NCBI GenBank assembly: GCA_002725365.1
Contig: PBOW01000068.1
Coordinates: 7,440 to 17,223, forward strand
Direction of reading: 5' to 3'
Length of the DNA: 9,784 nt
Source of the DNA: Chloroflexota bacterium
Lineage (GTDB): Bacteria > Chloroflexota > Dehalococcoidia > UBA2979
In this document: positions 5,790-9,784 of the stretch, one piece after another
Layout: each line of letters opens with the position of its first letter
Numbering within the stretch: the first letter of the stretch is position 1
Translations under genes and position numbers: made by a program
The notes under the pieces: model-generated
What the model was told of the DNA's origin: nothing
Seen by the model: the letters and a program-made list of their open reading frames with translations, nothing else
Database searches by the model: none

Positions 5790-6431
5790 ATCGTATGATT
5801 TAGCATCTGCAAGGAAAGCATCGATCCCTCTGTCAGTCAAAGGATGCTCAATCATTTGGGCGAGAACATTCGGTGGGATAGTAGCCACATGTGCCCCAGC
5901 CAATGCAACATCAGTGACATCTCGAGGTCCTCTTATCGAGGCCGCCAGAATTTCAGTGCTGATTCCAGGATAGTTTTTGAAAATTGTTGCGCACTCGCGG
6001 ATAAGTATCATGCCGTCCGCTCCCCCATCGTTCAGCCTTCCAATAAATGGCGACACGAATGTTGCCCCAGCCTTTGCCGCAAGAAAGGCTTGGTTGACAC
6101 TGAAAATTAGGGTGCAGTTAATTTTTATTCCTTCAGACGATAACGTAGAAATCGCTTCGAGTCCGACTTTTCCCATCGGTATTTTTACTACGACATTAGG
6201 GTGCCAGCTTGCCACTCTGCGAGCCTCTTCGCAGAGCTCAGAAATTTCCAGGGAGACACACTCAGCTGAGAGGGGTCCATCTATTACTTCCGCTATTTCA
6301 AGGATCCTGTCCTTATATTGAACTCCTTCTTTCGCTACAAGAGAAGGGTTAGTGGTAATCCCGTCAACGACTCCAAGCTTTGCAGCCGTCCGTATGTCAT
6401 CGATGTTGGCTGTATCTAAAAAAATTTTCAT
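5781..6431 (-). CDS. tal: Transaldolase, small TalC/FSA family
   Basis: This 216-residue TIM-barrel enzyme of the pentose phosphate pathway moves a dihydroxyacetone unit between sugar phosphates through a Schiff base on lysine. Visible features are FLDTAN (4-9, with D6), TTNPSL (26-31), catalytic K83 in VVVKIPMG (81-87), T107 in NCTLIF, SPFIGR (127-132) and ASIR (164-167). At the positions that separate the true transaldolases from fructose-6-phosphate aldolase, it carries E57, S127 and F129, whereas E. coli FSA has Gln, Ala and Tyr. It is therefore predicted to be a transaldolase. GAGG sits about eight bases before the ATG. It is the third gene after pyrG and the membrane protein, with a 22-base gap, so it is probably in the same transcript. 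The outer stem of a structured element covers its last codons and stop. Confidence 0.93.
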   Translation of the reverse strand: MKIFLDTANIDDIRTAAKLGVVDGITTNPSLVAKEGVQYKDRILEIAEVIDGPLSAECVSLEISELCEEARRVASWHPNVVVKIPMGKVGLEAISTLSSEGIKINCTLIFSVNQAFLAAKAGATFVSPFIGRLNDGGADGMILIRECATIFKNYPGISTEILAASIRGPRDVTDVALAGAHVATIPPNVLAQMIEHPLTDRGIDAFLADAKSYDPV

Positions 6432-6453
6432 TTGACTGTCCTCACGCTAGGCT

Positions 6454-6918
6454 CTAGAAAAATCGAATCACTACTAGTAGGAGTATTAGAGGGATACTCA
6501 CGATTATCATAGTGCCAAATACTAAAGGTACATTGTCGGCAAGAGCATCCACCAAGTCTTCACTAGTCTCTCCTGATTTCTGAGCGCTCAGTGCGCTCCA
6601 TTTGACGCGCCTGAGAGCTACCCCAAAAAGTGGAATGAACAGAAATAAATTCAGAAAAAATAAAATTTGTATAACGATCATTGAGCCAGAGGTGATCGAA
6701 TAGTTACTTGCAGCAACCCACGCGTAGCCGGAAAACAATACAGCAATAATCCCCGGCAAAAGACCAACGGTAAAGGCTTTCTGAGAGGTGAGAAGCAGTA
6801 TGACTCTTTCGTTGATGTCATCTCTTTTCCAAGACATCCAAACTGGAACTACGGCAGCGCCAATGCCCACGCATAGATAGATGATCGAGCTCAGGTGTAA
6901 AAAAATCCAAAATGCCAT
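6454..6918 (-). CDS. Small four-helix membrane protein of unknown function (DUF2269-like)
   Basis: The product of 154 residues has about four membrane helices (roughly 5-27, 50-70, 79-101 and 130-150). They are separated by a charged loop (SWKRDDINER, 29-38) and a hydrophilic loop rich in Ser, Glu and Asp (108-127). There is no cleavable signal peptide and no catalytic motif. The layout, with LHLSSIIYLCVG in the first helix, resembles the DUF2269 family of predicted membrane proteins, but I am not sure of that assignment. I chose the ATG at 6918 because AGGTG lies eight bases upstream; a GTG at 6927 would overlap that site. It starts 28 bases after pyrG and ends 22 bases before tal, so it is likely part of their operon, which does not reveal its role. 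Confidence 0.75.
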   Translation of the reverse strand: MAFWIFLHLSSIIYLCVGIGAAVVPVWMSWKRDDINERVILLLTSQKAFTVGLLPGIIAVLFSGYAWVAASNYSITSGSMIVIQILFFLNLFLFIPLFGVALRRVKWSALSAQKSGETSEDLVDALADNVPLVFGTMIIVSIPLILLLVVIRFF

Positions 6919-6946
6919 TGATTTCACCTATCGGTCAAGAGTCTGG

Positions 6947-8572
6947 TTATCTGTCTACTTGTTTTTGAGAATAGGTTATTGAAGCGTCGATAAAGGCCCT
7001 GAAAAGCGGGTTGGGTCTGAGCGGGCGGCTAGTAAATTCAGGATGAAATTGAGCTCCAATCATAAACGGATGGTCGGCGAGTTCAACAATCTCTACTAAA
7101 TTTCGTTCTGGATGACGACCAGCAACTACCAGCCCATTTTTTTCAAGCTCAGGTAGAAGAGAATTGTTTACCTCGTACCTGTGCCTGTGTCGTTCTCGAA
7201 CCAGTTTTTCACCGTATGCTTCATATGTTCGCGTACCAGGAATTAATTCACAATCATAACCCCCAAGTCTCATTGTTCCACCTCGGGTTTCCACCATCTT
7301 TTGTTCTTCCATTATATCGATCACTGGATAAGGGGTGTCGGGATTCATCTCTGTAGAATGAGCTCCTTGTAGTCCAGCTACGTTTCGAGCGAACTCGATT
7401 ACAAGGATTTGCATTCCGAGGCAGTCACCTAGGTACGGGATTTGATTTTCTCGCGCAAAAGTGGCAGCCCTGACTTTCCCCTCGACGCCTCGCTCGTCAA
7501 AGCCTGGACAAAGCACAATGCCATCCGAGTCTCGAAAAATTTCGTTGATGTCACCGCCCTCGACTTGTTGAGCATCAACCCAGACTATTTCGAACCCAGT
7601 ATGACAGCTTACCGCCGCATGGGCGATTGCTTCTTGTATGGATAAGTAGGCATCTGGACCATTTACATACTTGCCGACCACGTGTACGCGAACTCTATCG
7701 TTATCATCGGGGTTTGTGAGTTGGTTGCTAAACACGCTCCATTGCCCAAGATCTGGCTCCTTCTGCTCCAGCGAGAGTTTTTCTACGGTGAGATTGCCCA
7801 CACCGAGCGCTTCCAGCATGATAGGTACTTCATAGATTGATTTTGCCGTTTTTAAAGGGATAACTGCATTGGGTTCAACATTGCAGAACTGAGCAATTTT
7901 GTCGCAAAGCTCTGCAGGAATCTCTTTCTCCGAACGAGTAACAATAAGATCTGGTTGAATCCCAAATGATCTCAAAGTACGAACTGAGTGTTGAGTAGGC
8001 TTAGTTTTTAACTCACCAGTTGCACCGATTTGCGGCAAAAGTGTTACGTGCACGGAGAGTGTTTGGCCTAGAGCGGACGCATACCGCATTTGCGCTACCG
8101 CCTCAAGAAACACCTGACCCTCGATATCTCCGACTGTTCCTCCGACCTCAACGAGGACGACTTCGGCACCTAGCGTTTCCCCAGCCAGTATGATCCTTCT
8201 TTGGATCTCGTCCGTTATATGTGGTATTGCCTGAACGGTTTTACCCTCGTAGTATTGGCCGCTTCGTTCTCGATGGATAACTTCTTGGTAAATCTGTCCA
8301 CTCGAGGATGAGTTCGAGCCTGACAAATTGACATCGAGGAATCGTTCATAATGACCAAGATCTAGATCTGTCTCCGCGCCATCGTCAGTGACAAACACCT
8401 CTCCATGCTGATACGGAGACATCGTCCCGGGATCCACGTTGATGTAAGGATCGAGCTTAAGGATCGACACCTTCAGGCCTCGTGACTTGAGGATTTGTCC
8501 AAGAGATGCGGTGACGATCCCTTTACCCACAGAGGATACAACCCCACCTGTAACAAACACATACCTGGTCAT
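6947..8572 (-). CDS. pyrG: CTP synthase PyrG
   Basis: PyrG makes CTP from UTP, ATP and glutamine in the cytoplasm. The 541 residues match the usual length. The N-terminal synthetase domain shows VTGGVVSSVGKGI (7-19), the ATP/UTP segment LDPYINVDPGTMSPYQHGEV (40-59), DDGAETDLDLGHYERF (63-78) and EVGGTVGDIE (142-151). The C-terminal glutaminase domain has nucleophile C384 in LGDCLGMQ (381-388) and H510/E512 in QFHPEF (509-514). One oddity is D383 directly before the nucleophile, where most family members have Ile, Leu or Phe. Another is LCPGFDERG (354-362), where PGFG.RG is usual. The ATG at 8572 follows GGAG by four bases, and that ribosome site adjoins a small hairpin. It is the first gene of a likely operon with the membrane protein and tal genes. 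Confidence 0.97.
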   Translation of the reverse strand: MTRYVFVTGGVVSSVGKGIVTASLGQILKSRGLKVSILKLDPYINVDPGTMSPYQHGEVFVTDDGAETDLDLGHYERFLDVNLSGSNSSSSGQIYQEVIHRERSGQYYEGKTVQAIPHITDEIQRRIILAGETLGAEVVLVEVGGTVGDIEGQVFLEAVAQMRYASALGQTLSVHVTLLPQIGATGELKTKPTQHSVRTLRSFGIQPDLIVTRSEKEIPAELCDKIAQFCNVEPNAVIPLKTAKSIYEVPIMLEALGVGNLTVEKLSLEQKEPDLGQWSVFSNQLTNPDDNDRVRVHVVGKYVNGPDAYLSIQEAIAHAAVSCHTGFEIVWVDAQQVEGGDINEIFRDSDGIVLCPGFDERGVEGKVRAATFARENQIPYLGDCLGMQILVIEFARNVAGLQGAHSTEMNPDTPYPVIDIMEEQKMVETRGGTMRLGGYDCELIPGTRTYEAYGEKLVRERHRHRYEVNNSLLPELEKNGLVVAGRHPERNLVEIVELADHPFMIGAQFHPEFTSRPLRPNPLFRAFIDASITYSQKQVDR

Positions 8573-8576
8573 GTGG

Positions 8577-8594
8577 CTCCGTAATTCCCTACGG
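8577..8594 (-). promoter_or_regulatory. pyrG ribosome-binding site with adjoining hairpin
   Basis: In the transcript CCGTA (complement of 8590-8594) can pair with TACGG (complement of 8579-8583) around the loop GGGAAT. The 3' arm shares two bases with GGAG (complement of 8577-8580), the pyrG ribosome site. A five-pair stem is modest, so it may tune rather than block initiation. No start-site run of the kind used in CTP-controlled reiterative transcription of pyrG in some Gram-positive bacteria was recognised. Confidence 0.3.
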
Positions 8595-8645
8595 GGCTAC
8601 AGTCTAAGGCATCCGCGAGAGTCTTGCACTCTGCCTCACAAACCA

Positions 8646-8678
8646 ATACTCAGTTTGGTGCGAGTATCATTAGAGTAT
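8646..8678. promoter_or_regulatory. GAGTAT half-site cluster in the pyrG/mog divergent region
   Basis: The 120-base region 8573-8692 must hold the control signals for both directions, but I see no strong -35/-10 pair for either. It does contain ATACTC at 8646-8651, the inverted form of GAGTAT, and then GAGTATC at 8662-8668 and 8673-8679. The two direct copies are 11 bp apart, one helical turn, and the inverted and first direct copies form a 6-10-6 palindrome. An ACCAA/TTGGT inverted repeat (8642-8646 and 8655-8659) overlaps it. The last copy abuts the mog ribosome site, so a repressor bound here could block mog expression. Confidence 0.35.
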
Positions 8679-8692
8679 CGGGAGAAATAGCG

Positions 8693-9193
8693 ATGTCAGA
8701 GAAAATCTATTTAGCAGGGATTCTTACCATTAGTGATAAGGGTTCGACTGGTGAGAGGGAAGATACATCTGGACCTGCCATACAGGATCTTCTCTCTCAG
8801 CAACCCCTAAATATTTTAGAACAACAGATAGTGCCTGATGAAAGAAATCTAATTGCCGATATTCTTGTCTCCTGGGCGGATGACAAGCTCTTGCATCTTA
8901 TTATCACGACTGGCGGTACTGGTCTTTCGGAACGGGACGTCACTCCTCAAGCAACAGAATCAGTGATTGACTACCGAATTCCAGGGATAGAAGAGGCGAT
9001 GCGAGCAAATGGTATGCGACAGACTCCGTTTGCTATGCTGTCAAGATTAGTTGTAGGTGTCCGTAATGGTACGCTGATAATCAATCTTCCCGGAAGTGAA
9101 AAGGCAGTCACTGAGAACCTTCAGACGATTATGCCGGTTCTGAGTCATGCCCTTGGACAAATTAATGGCCATAAGGATGCAGATAGTCATTAG
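8693..9193 (+). CDS. mog: Molybdopterin adenylyltransferase, MogA/MoaB family
   Basis: The 166-residue product matches the cytoplasmic MogA/MoaB fold that adenylates molybdopterin before metal insertion in molybdenum cofactor synthesis. Visible are LTISDKGSTGEREDTSG (11-27), VPDER (47-51), TTGGTGLSERDVTPQAT (72-88) and NLPGSEKAV (131-139). The aspartates D49 and D82 fall at the same positions as the catalytically important pair of E. coli MogA, and the RDVTP wording is MogA-like rather than E. coli MoaB-like. I chose the ATG at 8693, with GGGAGAA six bases before it. The frame is open from 8624, but the extra 23 codons match nothing in the family and cover the control region. It diverges from pyrG and lies 14 bases before trmD. 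No other cofactor gene is in view, so the pathway cannot be confirmed here. Confidence 0.9.
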   Translation: MSEKIYLAGILTISDKGSTGEREDTSGPAIQDLLSQQPLNILEQQIVPDERNLIADILVSWADDKLLHLIITTGGTGLSERDVTPQATESVIDYRIPGIEEAMRANGMRQTPFAMLSRLVVGVRNGTLIINLPGSEKAVTENLQTIMPVLSHALGQINGHKDADSH

Positions 9194-9207
9194 TCAGAGA
9201 TGGGGAA

Positions 9208-9784
9208 ATGGTGAGATTCGATATTATTACCTTGTTCCCTGGGATGTTCGGAGGTCCTCTAGATGACTCGATAATCGGTCGTGCGCGCGAGAAGAAGATC
9301 ATAGAAATATTCTTACATGATCTTCGACATTATGCCGGTGATAATCACAGGACCGTGGACAGCCCTCCCTTTGGCGGAGGGGCGGGGATGCTTTTGATGC
9401 CTGGTCCACTATTTGAAGCTGTGGACCAAGTGTCCTCGCAGACCGAGGGTGAATTCAGAACAATCGCAATGAGCGCAAGCGGCCGTCCCTTATCTGAAGA
9501 GGTTGTAGCCGATTTAATTGGGTGCCCTAATCTTATTTTGGTCTGTGGTCGCTACGAGGGTATGGATGAACGATTTTTGCAGAACAAAGTCCATGATGAG
9601 ATATCCGTAGGAGACTTTGTTGTTTCTGGAGGTGAATTGCCCGCCATGGTTCTCATAGATGTACTGGCCAGACAACTTGAAGGAGTTCTTGGGAGTTCGG
9701 ATTCCCTTAGGGAGGAGTCATTCGGGGCTGGGCTGCTCGAATACCCTCAGTACGCTCGTCCGGCAAATTACGAGGGATGGGAGG
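9208..9784 (+). CDS. trmD: tRNA (guanine-37-N1)-methyltransferase TrmD, 3' end outside the window
   Basis: TrmD methylates G37 beside the anticodon of a set of tRNAs and so prevents +1 frameshifting. About 192 residues are present of the 240-250 usual for the family. The frame runs off the window edge. The N-terminus MVRFDIITLFPGMF is typical. Further on come VDSPPFGGGAGMLLMPGPL, then the knotted SAM-binding core LVCGRYEGMDERF and SVGDFVVSGGELPAMVLID, with the catalytic aspartate in VGDFV and the arginine of GRYEG, and finally GLLEYPQYARP. The start may be the ATG at 9208 or the GTG at 9211. GGGGA (9202-9206) is better spaced for the GTG, which also gives the family's usual MRFDIIT. It is close behind mog, not in the common rpsP-rimM-trmD-rplS order, at least on its left side. 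Confidence 0.96.
   Translation, partial: MVRFDIITLFPGMFGGPLDDSIIGRAREKKIIEIFLHDLRHYAGDNHRTVDSPPFGGGAGMLLMPGPLFEAVDQVSSQTEGEFRTIAMSASGRPLSEEVVADLIGCPNLILVCGRYEGMDERFLQNKVHDEISVGDFVVSGGELPAMVLIDVLARQLEGVLGSSDSLREESFGAGLLEYPQYARPANYEGWE

Noticed and set aside
5653..5790. SRP RNA, 6S RNA, tRNA or RNase P RNA in the tal-mraZ gap
   Set aside because: I looked for the SRP GGAAGGAAGCAGCC-type core, a tRNA T-arm with matching acceptor, and the RNase P GAGGAAAGTCC core, and found none; the 6S form cannot be judged by eye.
50..8572. Plus-strand open frames opposite murF, ftsI, rsmH, mraZ, tal and pyrG
   Set aside because: All are short antisense shadows of well-identified minus-strand genes, with no domains and no ribosome sites.
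8624..8692. N-terminal extension of the Mog protein
   Set aside because: It lacks a ribosome site, covers the divergent control region, and the family fold begins right after the ATG at 8693.
1..9784. Defence system, mobile element, CRISPR array or frameshifted gene
   Set aside because: No direct-repeat array, transposase, integrase, terminal repeats or broken frames were seen; every large frame is an intact housekeeping gene.

Overview
The window is a bacterial chromosomal segment carrying only housekeeping genes. On the minus strand it holds the front of a division and cell-wall (dcw) cluster, read from right to left as mraZ, rsmH, a short FtsL-type membrane gene, ftsI, murF and the first codons of mraY. 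Upstream of mraZ, also on the minus strand, lies a second gene run: pyrG, a small membrane protein gene and a transaldolase gene. At the right end, mog and trmD run on the plus strand, divergent from pyrG. No insertion sequence, phage gene, CRISPR array, tRNA or rRNA was seen.

Organism: base composition is moderate by eye, all genes use ATG or GTG starts with purine-rich ribosome sites, and gene order is compact. The pairing of pyrG and a TalC-type transaldolase directly upstream of mraZ, and the general look of the proteins, make me lean towards an environmental Chloroflexota lineage. This is an inference from impression and is not proven by the sequence.

Layout: 1-5539 (minus) is the dcw operon. 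Its genes overlap or sit within a few bases of each other, except for a 295-base gap between mraZ and rsmH. 5540-5780 contains the mraZ promoter, three boxes spaced exactly 41 bp apart, and a compact structured element. 5781-8572 (minus) is pyrG, membrane protein, tal. 8573-8692 is the divergent control region. 8693-9784 (plus) is mog and partial trmD.

Function: the dcw genes act together. MraZ is the cluster's DNA-binding regulator, RsmH modifies 16S rRNA, FtsL and FtsI act at the septum, and MurF and MraY make the UDP-MurNAc-pentapeptide and then lipid I. The most interesting part of the window is non-coding. The mraZ-rsmH gap can fold, on the transcribed strand, into two long helices (18 bp and 15 bp). 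A hairpin loop inside the second helix is complementary to the rsmH ribosome-binding site, and a further 7-bp pairing would form a pseudoknot ending just before that site. This is a candidate cis-acting translational control RNA for the wall and division operon. The position recalls the mraW RNA motif described upstream of rsmH in Actinobacteria, but I cannot tell whether it is homologous.
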